Shown piece after piece: positions 9,162 through 18,700 of a stretch of 64,000 nucleotides of DNA. Position numbers and translations under genes: made by a program. The stretch's first letter is position 1. Each line of letters starts with the position of its first letter. The DNA is from Fulvimarina manganoxydans (lineage in GTDB: Bacteria > Pseudomonadota > Alphaproteobacteria > Rhizobiales > Rhizobiaceae), in the NCBI RefSeq assembly GCF_900176465.1, contig NZ_FWXR01000006.1, positions 122,334-186,333 of the forward strand. The letters run 5' to 3'. Below the pieces are notes generated by a model, which saw only the letters and a program-made list of their open reading frames with translations, was not told where the DNA came from and searched no databases.

Positions 9162-10232
9162 ATGCGCAGACGTCGATTTCTTCAACTGCTCGGCCTGGGC
9201 GGTGTTGCGGCGTTGAGCGGGTTTGGGGCGAGACAGGTCATGGCCGGAAATCGCTATTATGAAGGCCCCGTCAGCGATCATTTCGACGGGACGCGCTTCT
9301 TCAATCCGAACGGCGAAATGCCGGGCAATGCGTTCGACCTCTTGCGCTGGAAGTTCGGCGAACACAGCGCCGTATGGCCCGACGAAGTGCAGAACGAAGC
9401 GGGCCTAGCACTGCCGGATGAAAGGGTCGACGATCTACGTGTCACCATGGTCGGCCATGCGACGATGCTGGTCCAGGCTGCAGGGCTCAACATCCTGACC
9501 GATCCGGTTTGGTCCGAGCGCGTGTCCCCCGTCTCTTTTGCCGGGCCGAAGCGGGTTCGCGCGCCCGGCATTGCTTTTGACAGCCTGCCGCCCATCGATC
9601 TCGTGCTTCTCTCCCATAATCATTACGACCATCTCGATGTCGAAACGCTCAAAAAGCTGAAGGCCGCCCATGACCCGCTGGTCGTCACACCGCTCGGCAA
9701 TGACGCGATCGTCAGGGACAGCGTGCCCGACATGCGGCTGGCGGTCGGCGATTGGGGCGAGCGGATCGAGCTACCGAAAGGGCTCGTCCATATCGAGCCG
9801 GCGCATCACTGGTCGGCGCGCGGTATGTTCGACCGGCGTATGGCGTTGTGGGCGGGTTTCGTTGTCCAGACGGCCGCCGGGCGAGTCTACCATATCGGCG
9901 ATACGGGCTACCATGACGGTATCAACTATCGCTCCGCGCGGCAGAAGCATGGCGGCTTCCGTCTCGCCATCCTGCCGATCGGCGCCTATGAGCCGCGCTG
10001 GTTCATGAAGGGCCAGCATCAGAACCCGGACGAAGCGGTCCGGGGCATGCTGGAAGCCGGCGCATCCTATGCCATCGGCCACCACTGGGCGACGTTTCAG
10101 CTGACGAACGAGGCGATCGACGAGCCCAGCCGCCATCTCACTGAGGCTCTGGAGCGCCACGGTGTCGCGAGCGAGCGCTTTCGCCCGCTCCTGGCCGGCG
10201 AGGCCTGGGACATTCCCGCAGCTATTGCGTGA
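9162..10232 (+). CDS. Metallo-beta-lactamase-fold hydrolase with Tat-type signal (NAPE-PLD/UlaG-like)
   Basis: 356 aa. The N-terminus MRRRRFLQLLGLGGVAAL fits a twin-arginine signal (R-R-x-F-L), so export in folded form is likely. The MBL motif HNHYDH sits at 152-157. Further metal ligands are plausible in EPAHHWSARG, HIGDTGYHDG and IGHHWATFQ. The overall pattern (GHATMLVQ, LTDPVWSERVSP, GPKRVRAPG) is that of the N-acyl-phosphatidylethanolamine phospholipase D-like metal-dependent hydrolases, suggesting a phosphodiester or lipid substrate, though bacterial members are poorly defined. It stands alone between two c-di-GMP genes. Confidence 0.8.
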   Translation: MRRRRFLQLLGLGGVAALSGFGARQVMAGNRYYEGPVSDHFDGTRFFNPNGEMPGNAFDLLRWKFGEHSAVWPDEVQNEAGLALPDERVDDLRVTMVGHATMLVQAAGLNILTDPVWSERVSPVSFAGPKRVRAPGIAFDSLPPIDLVLLSHNHYDHLDVETLKKLKAAHDPLVVTPLGNDAIVRDSVPDMRLAVGDWGERIELPKGLVHIEPAHHWSARGMFDRRMALWAGFVVQTAAGRVYHIGDTGYHDGINYRSARQKHGGFRLAILPIGAYEPRWFMKGQHQNPDEAVRGMLEAGASYAIGHHWATFQLTNEAIDEPSRHLTEALERHGVASERFRPLLAGEAWDIPAAIA

Positions 10233-10491
10233 GCTGCCACGACGGCACTGGTGCTCTTATCCCCCCGCGTCAGATGGAAACGGCTGACGATTGGTCGAAG
10301 TGTTGAGACCCGTCGTCATCCTCGGCCCGCATGCCGCTTTGATGGTGATGGCATGGGATCCCGCACTCTTCGCCTGCGAGGATGACGAAGTGTCGGGAAA
10401 ATTGGTCTCACCTTCGAACTCTGCAAACCCGATAATCGTTCACAAGATGGCGCAGGGAAACCAAAGACGGCGGCAACTTCGCTCGACGCGG

Positions 10492-11805
10492 TCAGGCCAG
10501 TTCCGATTCGACGGTGGAGGGGTCCATGAATGTGATCCGATTGCGTCCGGCATTCTTGGACTCATAGAGCGCGATGTCCGCCACCCGCATCAACTGGTCC
10601 GCATGATGCTCCGACCCATCGCCAAAGGTCGCCGTCACGAGGCCGACACTTAGCGTGACCCGGTCTGCGACCCGTGAACCGGGATTGGGAATGTTCAGTC
10701 GATCCAGATGCCGCATGGCCTCCTCCAGCGCACGAGTTGCCGCGTCGGCGTCCGTGTCGGGGAAGAGAAGCAGGAACTCTTCCCCGCCGATCCGCCCGCA
10801 GATGGCACCGCTTGCCTTCGCGCACTCCATGAAGACCGAGCCGATGGATTTCAGCGCTTCGTCACCGACCGTGTGCCCCAGCGTGTCGTTCAGCCGTTTG
10901 AAGTCGTCGATGTCGACCATGGCGACCGACAGGAGCGAGCCGGACTGCGCTTCATCCAGGAGTCTCGCCATATCACCCATCATGGCCTTGCGATTTGGCA
11001 GGCCGGTCAAGGCGTCGGTCAGCGCCATCCGCTTCATAGTCTGTGTGTTCTGGGCCTCCTTCAAACGCAGGATGGTCATCTCGATCTGTCGATATTCGAA
11101 GAGGTAGCGTGTGACGACGCAAGCGAGCAGGAACGCGCTGAAATAGAGACTGAATAGCCAACCGGCGGTGCCATCCATCACCGGGTTGAAGAACTGACAT
11201 ATGATGAGGCTGACATTGAGTGCCGCAGCGTTCATCCACCTCCAAAGCGTGTTCAGTGGGAGGAGGGCCAAGCCTGTCGCCATGGCGAGATAAGCGAGGA
11301 CGATGAAACGTTCGAAATTGACGCCTCCGACTTCGCGGCCGGTCAGCGCTGCCGCAATCATCACGGCGACGCTGAAGAGACAGCTGAAGATGCCCTGAGC
11401 CAGTTCGGATCGTTCATCCCGCCACGCCCGATACGCCAAGATGAACGCCGCGAGTGTCACGGGGCCGTGCCCCAGGACGATGGCTGCAAGCGCATGCGGA
11501 AACGCGATCCAGTCGAACGGGATGGCCAGCAACATGATGATTAGGGCGCACACCAGCCAGTGTTTGGCGATTTGCTGATTTTCAGGCCATGCGACGGAGC
11601 GGCAAATGGCGGCGACCCGTCCCGAATATTTCAGCATCCCGCCCCGCTGCCCAGTCGGCTCCTCGATCTCGTTCCACAACCCTTCTGCTTCGAGATATTC
11701 GAGGGCGGTCTCGACGGTGAACCCGTAAAGGCGCTGCTTCTGTTTTGCGGCGGGCGGGACGAGATGCTTCGTCGCTGTCGGCAAAAAGGCGTCGATCGTC
11801 GTCAT
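10492..11805 (-). CDS. Membrane diguanylate cyclase (GGDEF)
   Basis: 437 aa from the ATG at 11805; a TTG start at 11820 is possible but less well placed relative to GCGGGGG. A soluble stretch of about 75 residues comes first (GFTVETALEYLEAEGLW), then six or seven hydrophobic segments (about 85-235), a short coiled region and a C-terminal GGDEF domain with MVDIDDFKRLND and RIGGEEF (340-344). It should make c-di-GMP. No RxxD inhibitory site is visible five residues before the GGEEF. The N-terminal soluble part is not a family I recognise. Confidence 0.87.
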   Translation of the reverse strand: MTTIDAFLPTATKHLVPPAAKQKQRLYGFTVETALEYLEAEGLWNEIEEPTGQRGGMLKYSGRVAAICRSVAWPENQQIAKHWLVCALIIMLLAIPFDWIAFPHALAAIVLGHGPVTLAAFILAYRAWRDERSELAQGIFSCLFSVAVMIAAALTGREVGGVNFERFIVLAYLAMATGLALLPLNTLWRWMNAAALNVSLIICQFFNPVMDGTAGWLFSLYFSAFLLACVVTRYLFEYRQIEMTILRLKEAQNTQTMKRMALTDALTGLPNRKAMMGDMARLLDEAQSGSLLSVAMVDIDDFKRLNDTLGHTVGDEALKSIGSVFMECAKASGAICGRIGGEEFLLLFPDTDADAATRALEEAMRHLDRLNIPNPGSRVADRVTLSVGLVTATFGDGSEHHADQLMRVADIALYESKNAGRNRITFMDPSTVESELA

Positions 11806-12384
11806 TTGAGACCCCCGCAAAGGTTGCTATGAAATCGAGAAAGGAAAAAGGACAGAAAGTCGCAAATAAATTCGGCGATAAATCGCGACGGTTTCCTAAG
11901 TGAATCAGGCCGTTATCACGTAAAATATTGGACCCCATTGTTGCATAGCGGACTAGATCTAGAAGAATACACATAATCTACCGCGCGAATGCGAGGACTT
12001 TCTTCCGCTGGGAAGTCGTCAATTTGCTCAATTGCACGGTCAGTCCGGTCCAATCTGAATGTACCGAGGCAACGCTATCGTAATTTTCTTAACGATCGTA
12101 TTCGTGAATAAGCGGGCTTGCCTATGATTTTTATAATATTACATTATAAAATGGCGAGTCTGGCGGACAATACTCTACTTAAACCGATCCTGAGGCGCGG
12201 TTTGTCTTGCACGGCAGACTTCACCGCTCTGCGATATGGGCGGGTCACACTTCTCCGCCACCGTGGCCCCAATCGGTGTTCCGGCCATCACTGTCGGCAT
12301 CCGCCTGACGCATGTTCCGGCGCGCCGAGATAGGTGCCCGTCCCCGATGGACTCTCTCCGCCCGCCAAGCTACCTCTTCGACCC
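11806..12384. other. Intergenic region upstream of polA, no gene seen
   Basis: 579 nt between the divergent diguanylate cyclase and polA genes. It holds an AT-rich stretch unlike the surrounding GC-rich DNA, including an imperfect palindrome at 12127-12152. The short open frames present have no family features. Confidence 0.6.
12127..12152. repeat. AT-only imperfect inverted repeat
   Basis: ATTTTTATAAT and ATTATAAAAT face each other across a 5-nt spacer about 230 nt upstream of polA. In a GC-rich genome such a palindrome stands out and could be an operator or promoter element. No protein can be assigned to it. Confidence 0.4.
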
Positions 12385-15303
12385 ATGCAAAAGGGTGATC
12401 ATCTCTTCCTGGTCGATGGCTCGGCCTATATCTTTCGCGCCTATCACGCGCTGCCGCCGCTCACTCGCAAGTCGGACGGATTGCCGGTGGGCGCGGTGTC
12501 GGGCTTCTGCAATATGCTGTGGAAGCTCATCGAGGATGCACGCTCGACCGAAGTGGGTGTTGCCCCCACCCATTTCGCGGTGATCTTCGACTATTCCTCG
12601 ACCACCTTCCGCAATGCGCTCTACGACCAATACAAGGCCAATCGCGAAGCGCCGCCCAAAGATCTCGTGCCGCAATTTTCGCTGATCCGCGATGCCGTTC
12701 GCGCATTCGATCTGCCTTGTATCGAGAAGGAGGGATATGAGGCCGACGACCTCATCGCCACCTATACGACACAGGCGGTGGCGGCCGGCGGCGACGTGAC
12801 GATCGTCTCCTCGGACAAGGATCTGATGCAGCTCGTCGGCGAGCGCGTCATTCTTTACGACCAGATGAAAGACAAGCGCCTCGGGCCCGAAGAGGTGAAG
12901 GAGAAATTCGGCGTCTATCCCGAGAAGATGATCGATCTTCAGGCGCTGGTCGGCGACACCTCGGACAATGTGCCGGGCGTGCCCGGCATCGGCCCGAAGA
13001 CCGCCGCCCAACTTCTCGACGAATATGGCACGCTGGAAGCGCTTTTAGAGCGCGCCTCCGAGATCAAGCAGACCAAGCGCCGGGAAAATCTCATCGAATT
13101 CGCCGATCAGGCGCGCCTGTCGAAGAAGCTGGTGACGCTCGATTGCGAGACGCCGCTCGACACACCGCTGGACGATCTCTTCATTCACGAGCCGGATGGT
13201 GAGAAGCTCGTTGCCTTCTTGAAGGCGATGGAGTTCACGACGCTCACCCGGCGCGTCGCCGCCGCTCTCGAGACGGATGCAAGCGAGGTGGAACGCGCGA
13301 GCCTCTCGGTCGAAGGCGCGCCGCGCGGTCCCGATCTCGATCCTGTGGCCGCAAACGCGCCGGCCTCCGGCGACACGCTCTTTGCCGCAACGCCGCAGGG
13401 GCTCGCCGAAAGGCGCCGGGAGGCGGCGACAGGCGAGGTGATCGACCGCTCCGCCTATGAGACGATCCGCGATGCCAAGACGCTCCGCGCCTGGATGGAC
13501 GAGGCGCGCGAGGCCGGCATCCTCGCTTTCGACACGGAGACGAGCGAGCTTTCGGCCTATAAGGGGGAGCTCGTCGGCGTCTCCTTTGCAACCCGCCCGG
13601 GCCGGGCCGCCTATCTGCCTCTCGCTCATGTGGCGGCGGATGCCGATCTTCTCTCCGGGCCAGATGAGGCCGAGACGCTGGGGGGGCAGGTGCCGCTCGG
13701 CGAGGCACTCGATATCCTGAAGCCCATCCTGGAAGACCCGGCGATCCTGAAGATCGGCCAGAATGTCAAATATGATCTTCTCGTCATGCTGCGCCATGGC
13801 GTCGAGATGGCGCCGATCGACGATACGATGCTCATCTCCTATGCGCTCGATGCGTCGAATTCGCTGGCCGGCCATGGCATGGACGAATTGTCCGAACGCT
13901 TTCTCGGCCACAAGCCGATCAGCTACAAGGAGCTTTGCGGAACCGGCCGCAATGCCAAGCCGATCGCGGCCGTCGAGATCGATAAGGTCACCGAATATGC
14001 CGCCGAGGACGCCGACGTCACGCTGAGGCTCTGGCGGGTCTTGAAATCGCGTCTCACGGCGGAAGGCCTCGCCCATGTGTATGAGCGGCTGGAGCGTCCC
14101 TTAGTGCCGGTGCTGGCGCGGATGGAAGAGCGCGGCATCATGGTCGACCGACAGATTCTGTCGCGGTTGTCCGGCCGCTTTGCCCAAAAACAGGCGGGTC
14201 TCGAAGCCGAGATCGCGGACATGGCGGGCGAGACCTTCAATCCGGGCAGCCCTAAACAGCTGGGCGAAATCCTCTTCGGCAAGCTCGGCCTGCCGGGCGG
14301 CAAGAAGACCAAGACCGGCCAGTGGTCGACCGATGTGAAGGTGCTGGAGGATCTGGCGGCCGAGGGGCATGAACTCCCCTCGCGGATCGTCGAATGGCGC
14401 CAGCTGACCAAGCTGAAGGGCACCTATACCGACGCCCTGCCCAATCACATGGACGAGGCAGGGCGCATCCACACCTCCTTTTCCATGGCCTCGACGACGA
14501 CCGGGCGTCTGTCCTCCTCGGAGCCGAACCTTCAGAACATTCCCGTGCGCACGGAAGAGGGCCGGGCGATCCGCACCGCCTTCGTCGCGCCGAAGGGCAA
14601 GAAGCTCGTCTCGGCCGATTACAGCCAGATCGAATTGCGGATCCTGGCTCATATCGCCGACATCCCCCAGCTGAAGGACGCCTTTCGCGACGGGATCGAC
14701 ATCCACGCCATGACCGCCTCGGAAATGTTCGGCGTCCCCGTCGAGGGCATGGACCCGTCCGTGCGCCGACGCGCCAAGGCGATCAATTTCGGCATCATCT
14801 ACGGCATCTCGGCTTTCGGCCTCGCCAATCAGCTCGCCATCCCGCGCGAAGAGGCCGGCCTTTACATCCGCCGCTATTTCGAGCGCTTTCCCGGCATTCG
14901 CGATTACATGGACGAGACCAAGGCCTATGCCAAAAAGCACGGCTATGTAGAGACGCTGTTCGGGCGCCGGGCCCATTACCCGGATATCGGCGCGAAAAAT
15001 CCGCAGGTGCGCGCCTTCAACGAGCGCGCGGCGATCAACGCGCCGATCCAGGGGACGGCGGCCGATATCATCCGCCGGGCGATGATTCGCATGGAGCCGG
15101 CCTTGGCCAAGGCCAAACTCTCGGCCCGAATGCTGCTCCAAGTCCATGACGAACTCGTCTTCGAGGTCGAGGAGGCCGAAGTGGACGAGACCATCACCGT
15201 TGTCAAAAACGTGATGGAGGCCGCTGCGGGCCCGAGAGTTGAGATTTCGGTGCCGCTGGTGGTGGAAGCGGCGGCGGCGACGAATTGGGAGGAGGCGCAT
15301 TAA
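12385..15303 (+). CDS. polA: DNA polymerase I
   Basis: 972 aa. Three domains in order: 5'-3' flap exonuclease (LFLVDGSAYIFRAYHALPP at the N-terminus, VSSDKDLMQLV, GDTSDNVPGVPGIGPKTA), 3'-5' proofreading exonuclease with its acidic residues (AFDTETSEL, GQNVKYDLLV, YAAEDADVT), and family A polymerase with motif A DYSQIELRILAH, motif B RRRAKAINFGIIYG and motif C QVHDELVFEV. It removes primers and fills gaps in replication and repair. The ATG at 12385 gives the usual family N-terminus; an upstream in-frame GTG at 12334 adds 17 residues unlike the family. Confidence 0.97.
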   Translation: MQKGDHLFLVDGSAYIFRAYHALPPLTRKSDGLPVGAVSGFCNMLWKLIEDARSTEVGVAPTHFAVIFDYSSTTFRNALYDQYKANREAPPKDLVPQFSLIRDAVRAFDLPCIEKEGYEADDLIATYTTQAVAAGGDVTIVSSDKDLMQLVGERVILYDQMKDKRLGPEEVKEKFGVYPEKMIDLQALVGDTSDNVPGVPGIGPKTAAQLLDEYGTLEALLERASEIKQTKRRENLIEFADQARLSKKLVTLDCETPLDTPLDDLFIHEPDGEKLVAFLKAMEFTTLTRRVAAALETDASEVERASLSVEGAPRGPDLDPVAANAPASGDTLFAATPQGLAERRREAATGEVIDRSAYETIRDAKTLRAWMDEAREAGILAFDTETSELSAYKGELVGVSFATRPGRAAYLPLAHVAADADLLSGPDEAETLGGQVPLGEALDILKPILEDPAILKIGQNVKYDLLVMLRHGVEMAPIDDTMLISYALDASNSLAGHGMDELSERFLGHKPISYKELCGTGRNAKPIAAVEIDKVTEYAAEDADVTLRLWRVLKSRLTAEGLAHVYERLERPLVPVLARMEERGIMVDRQILSRLSGRFAQKQAGLEAEIADMAGETFNPGSPKQLGEILFGKLGLPGGKKTKTGQWSTDVKVLEDLAAEGHELPSRIVEWRQLTKLKGTYTDALPNHMDEAGRIHTSFSMASTTTGRLSSSEPNLQNIPVRTEEGRAIRTAFVAPKGKKLVSADYSQIELRILAHIADIPQLKDAFRDGIDIHAMTASEMFGVPVEGMDPSVRRRAKAINFGIIYGISAFGLANQLAIPREEAGLYIRRYFERFPGIRDYMDETKAYAKKHGYVETLFGRRAHYPDIGAKNPQVRAFNERAAINAPIQGTAADIIRRAMIRMEPALAKAKLSARMLLQVHDELVFEVEEAEVDETITVVKNVMEAAAGPRVEISVPLVVEAAAATNWEEAH

Positions 15304-15540
15304 GCCCTTCTCCTCACTGGGGAGATTTTCCGGCCGAGCCGGTCGCCGCCGATGGGTCGGTCGGCTCGGCTGGCGTCGCGCAACTCTTTGCCAAGACGAG
15401 AGTTTTGCTGACCAACGACTTGAAATGCGCTTTGACAGCCGCATCTCTCGCGTCTGAAGGTTTCCCGACACGAAGAAGCCGATCTGCCTCTCGGTCGAGG
15501 ATGGCGGCTTTCGGGATGCGCAAACGAACTGAGGTGAAGA

Positions 15541-16806
15541 ATGGATCAGCGGGAAGACGGGGGAGAGCCGACCTTCGCGATGCCGGAGGGCATGAGCACG
15601 GCGGCCCTTGCCAAGCTGCCGCTCGCACTGGTTCTCACCAACCCTTACATTGATGACAATCCGATCATCTACGCCAATCGGGCTTTCGAGCAGATCACCG
15701 GTTACTCAGCGGCCGCCGCGATCGGCCGCAATTGCCGCTTCCTTCAAGGCGACGATACCGATCCCAACCATTCGCGGCTGATCGGCGAGGCTTTGCGCGA
15801 GGAGAAGGATGTCTCGATCGATATCCTCAACTATCGCGCCGACGGGACGAAATTTCTCAACCGTCTGATGATCACGCCGCTTTATGACGGCGAGAACCGC
15901 CTGCAATGCTTTCTGGGTGTCCAGCGCGACATGAGCGAGGGCGCCAATGCGGAAAATGTGCAGGCGCAAGGGGAGAATGCGCCCATCGATGCCGTGCTCG
16001 GCGAAATTCAGCACCGGGTGAAGAACCACCTGTCGATGATCGTCGGCATGATCCGCATGCAGGCGCGTTCCAAGTCGACCGAAGAGAGTTTTTCGGCGCT
16101 TGCCCGCCGCATCGAAAGCCTGCAGCTGCTTTATCAGGAAATGACCGAGGCAGGCGTGGCGTCCTCGCGCTCCGAGCGTGTGCCGCTCGGCGCCTATATC
16201 AGCCGCGTCGCCGCGACGATCGGTCATTTGGAAGGCCGCCGCTCGATCCGCATCAATGTGGATTGCGACGCCATCGAGGTGAAGGTCGACCGAGCCGCTC
16301 GCATCGGCCTCCTGTTTTCCGAGCTTCTCACCAATGCGCTAAAGCATGCCTTCGAGGGGCGCGAAGAAGGCCTGGTGGAAGCGCGGCTGAAGACCCTTTC
16401 CTCCGGGGTCATCCGGCTGACCGTGACCGATGACGGCGTCGGCCTGCCCAAGAATGCCAAATGGCCCTATGGCAATCGACCTGAGCCAAGCGCCGTGGAC
16501 GAGGAAACGGTCCGCCAGGTCAAGGCCGATGCGCTGGAACAGGCCAGGGCGCCAAGCGGCAACGAAGCGCGGCAAATCGCCGACTCGATGGGCATGGGGC
16601 GCAGCGAAGCCAAGGGGGACGAGACCGGCAGCGTCGTGACCGAGGCCGGCGAACAGGCGCTCCGGCGTCAGCGTGCCCGCACCCAGGAGGGCGGTCTCGG
16701 CGGCCGCATCACGGTCTCGCTGGTGCGCGGACTCGACGCCCGGCTCGACGTGAATTCCGACACGGTCGGGACGACGGTGACGGTCGACATTCCCCCCGAA
16801 ACGTGA
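15541..16806 (+). CDS. LOV-domain photosensory histidine kinase (HWE/HisKA_2 type)
   Basis: 421 aa, no membrane segments. The N-terminal PAS domain is a LOV domain: GRNCRFLQG (62-70) has the cysteine (Cys65) that bonds flavin in blue light. The phospho-acceptor region [16 protein letters not shown] puts the histidine at 158, followed by the ATPase N box [11 protein letters not shown] (261-271) and the DDGVGLP box (297-303). An insert of about 80 mostly polar residues (304-384) separates this from the final [14 protein letters not shown] and GTTVTVDIP. The ATG at 15541 follows GAGGTGAAG. No response regulator gene is adjacent. Confidence 0.88.
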   Translation: MDQREDGGEPTFAMPEGMSTAALAKLPLALVLTNPYIDDNPIIYANRAFEQITGYSAAAAIGRNCRFLQGDDTDPNHSRLIGEALREEKDVSIDILNYRADGTKFLNRLMITPLYDGENRLQCFLGVQRDMSEGANAENVQAQGENAPIDAVLGEIQHRVKNHLSMIVGMIRMQARSKSTEESFSALARRIESLQLLYQEMTEAGVASSRSERVPLGAYISRVAATIGHLEGRRSIRINVDCDAIEVKVDRAARIGLLFSELLTNALKHAFEGREEGLVEARLKTLSSGVIRLTVTDDGVGLPKNAKWPYGNRPEPSAVDEETVRQVKADALEQARAPSGNEARQIADSMGMGRSEAKGDETGSVVTEAGEQALRRQRARTQEGGLGGRITVSLVRGLDARLDVNSDTVGTTVTVDIPPET

Positions 16807-16847
16807 GACCTGCGGCGATAGGTCTCGTTCGGTTAAGGGGAGTGTCC

Positions 16848-17558
16848 ATGATCCCGGACATGCGTGAGCGTCTGATCGTCGGCCTCGACGTTGCATCGAC
16901 GGCCGAGGCCGAACGGATCGTCTCGACCCTCGGCGAGTGCGCTCTCGTTTATAAGATCGGCTATCAGCTCGCTTATGCTGGTGGGCTGCCTCTGGTGCGA
17001 GAGCTCTCGCAGGAGGGCAAGCGCGTCTTTCTCGATCTGAAGCTTCTCGATATCCCGAACACGGTGGCAAAGGGCGTCGAAGCCGCGTTGGATCTCGGCG
17101 CCGCCATGCTGACCATCCATGCCTATCCCCATGCCATGCGCGCCGCCGTCGAAGCGGCCAAGGGCAGTGATCTGACGCTGCTCGGCGTGACCGTGCTCAC
17201 CGCCCTCGACGATGCCGATCTCACCGAGGCCGGCTATGGCCTCTCGGTCGAGGATCTCGTCGCCAAGCGCGCAGCGCAGGCGCGCGAAATCGGCATGGGC
17301 GGTCTCGTCGCCTCGGCGGTCGAAGCGGGCGCCCTGCGCGAAATCGTCGGCCCCGACATGGCGATTGTCACGCCCGGTATCCGGCCGATGGGCTCAGCGG
17401 CCGGCGATCAGAAGCGCGTGGTGACACCAGCCGACGCGATCGCCAATGGCGCCTCTCATCTGGTCGTCGCGCGTCCGATCGTTGCCGCAAGCGATCCGAA
17501 GGCTGCCGCCGAAGCGATCCTGACTGAGATGGCTGGCGCGACGGGATCGGCGGCCTGA
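16848..17558 (+). CDS. pyrF: Orotidine 5'-phosphate decarboxylase
   Basis: 236 aa. It converts OMP to UMP in pyrimidine synthesis. The active-site D-x-K-x-x-D signature is [12 protein letters not shown] (Asp63, Lys65, Asp68). It also has LIVGLDV near the N-terminus and the phosphate-binding VTPGIRP and HLVVARPI segments. The ATG at 16848 follows AAGGGGAGTG; an earlier in-frame start overlapping the kinase gene lacks support. It is the second or third gene of a plus-strand group running to the acetyltransferase. Confidence 0.95.
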   Translation: MIPDMRERLIVGLDVASTAEAERIVSTLGECALVYKIGYQLAYAGGLPLVRELSQEGKRVFLDLKLLDIPNTVAKGVEAALDLGAAMLTIHAYPHAMRAAVEAAKGSDLTLLGVTVLTALDDADLTEAGYGLSVEDLVAKRAAQAREIGMGGLVASAVEAGALREIVGPDMAIVTPGIRPMGSAAGDQKRVVTPADAIANGASHLVVARPIVAASDPKAAAEAILTEMAGATGSAA

Positions 17559-17660
17559 AGCGAGTGCGACCTGTCTTTGGGCTCTGGCAGGACCTGCCCA
17601 TAGGCGTCGCGCAGGCCCTTTCCACGGCTTTCATGAAACACAAAGAGGAGGTGACCCGTT

Positions 17661-17954
17661 ATGGCCAAAGGATATTGGATCGCACGCGTCGATGTGCGCG
17701 ATCCGGAACGCTATAAGGACTATGTTGAAACCGCCGCGCCGGCCTTTGCCGAATATGGCGGACGTTTTCTGGCGCGCGGCGGTCCCGTGACGCCGCTGGA
17801 AGGCCAGCAGCGTGGGCGCAATGTCGTCATCGAGTTCGACAGCGTCGAGCAAGCCAAGGCCTGCTACGATAGCGCCCAATACCAGAAGGCTGCGGCGATC
17901 CGGCAGATGGTCGCCGACGCGGACATGATCATTGTCGAAGGGTATGAGGGATAG
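17661..17954 (+). CDS. DUF1330 family protein
   Basis: 97 aa, a small dimeric alpha/beta barrel (ferredoxin-like) protein of the DUF1330 family. Landmarks are KGYWIARVDVRDPERYKDYV, the conserved middle GGRFLARGG, and VVIEFDSVEQAKACYDSAQYQ. The biochemical role of the family is not known. The start has a strong ribosome site (AGAGGAGGTGA). Its stop overlaps the start of the acetyltransferase gene, so the two are co-translated. Confidence 0.88.
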   Translation: MAKGYWIARVDVRDPERYKDYVETAAPAFAEYGGRFLARGGPVTPLEGQQRGRNVVIEFDSVEQAKACYDSAQYQKAAAIRQMVADADMIIVEGYEG

Positions 17955-18537
17955 GATCGCGGAGACAGGACCGACGCAAAAGCCGCCCAAGAATGGCCGC
18001 AAGGCTTTCAAGGGTCTGGCACCGGCCGGCTATCGCATCCGCATGATGGAGCCGGGAGAGGCCCCGCGCCTTTTCGAGATCGAGCGGGCTGGCGCTCTGC
18101 TTCTGGCCTCTGTCGGCAAGTCGGAGGCGGCGAGCGAAGAGGTCGATATCGATCGCTTCACCCGCTTCCTTCTCGCCCATGAGATCTTCGTCGCCGTCCA
18201 CAAGGAGGATGGGCTGCCGGTCGCCTATGCCGCCGCCGCACCGGAAAGCGATCTCTACTGGCTCGCCGGGCTCGACGTCGACCCGGACCATGGCCGCAAG
18301 GGCATCGGAACCGCCCTTGTCGAAGCGGTGCTGATGCGCGCCTCCTGGTTCTTCTTTCGGGCCGTAGGCCTTTCGACCTATGGCGACGTTCCCTGCGGCG
18401 CGCCATTCTACGAACGGCTCGGTTTTTTGCGCGTGGCGGATGCGCAGCTGCCCCAATGGCTGGCCGACAAGCGGCGAGCCGAAACGCCGGGTGGCGGGGC
18501 CGGCCAGGATCGAACGGTTATGATCAAATGGCTCTGA
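17944..18537 (+). CDS. GNAT family N-acetyltransferase
   Basis: 197 aa. The GNAT acetyl-CoA site is seen as VDPDHGRKGIGTALVEAVL and the fold's last strand as GAPFYERLGFLRV. The acceptor substrate cannot be told from sequence. ATG 17944 is chosen because GAAGGG precedes it; an in-frame TTG at 17932 is an alternative. It overlaps the DUF1330 stop by 11 nt. Confidence 0.85.
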   Translation: MRDRIAETGPTQKPPKNGRKAFKGLAPAGYRIRMMEPGEAPRLFEIERAGALLLASVGKSEAASEEVDIDRFTRFLLAHEIFVAVHKEDGLPVAYAAAAPESDLYWLAGLDVDPDHGRKGIGTALVEAVLMRASWFFFRAVGLSTYGDVPCGAPFYERLGFLRVADAQLPQWLADKRRAETPGGGAGQDRTVMIKWL

Positions 18538-18700
18538 CGACGAGGCCAATCCTTGTCGATCATGAGGAGCCGCCATGCCGGCTTCGCGCGATGGTGCGAG
18601 CCGTTCCGGTCCACTTGCGGACCTTCCCTAAGCGTCACTGGATTTGTGCGACGCAGCATTTCGTGGTAAATCGCGCTTGAGAGGACGCTGACAGGGGTCG

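Noticed and set aside
7266..9365. 699-codon minus-strand open frame opposite the GGDEF-EAL gene
   Set aside because: It mirrors the codon pattern of a well-supported gene and has no recognisable motif.
12118..12333. 71-codon open frame upstream of polA
   Set aside because: Starts in an AT-rich palindrome, has no ribosome site and ends in sequence without family features.
14101..15471. 456-codon minus-strand frame opposite polA
   Set aside because: Antisense shadow of the polymerase domain; no ribosome site or domain.
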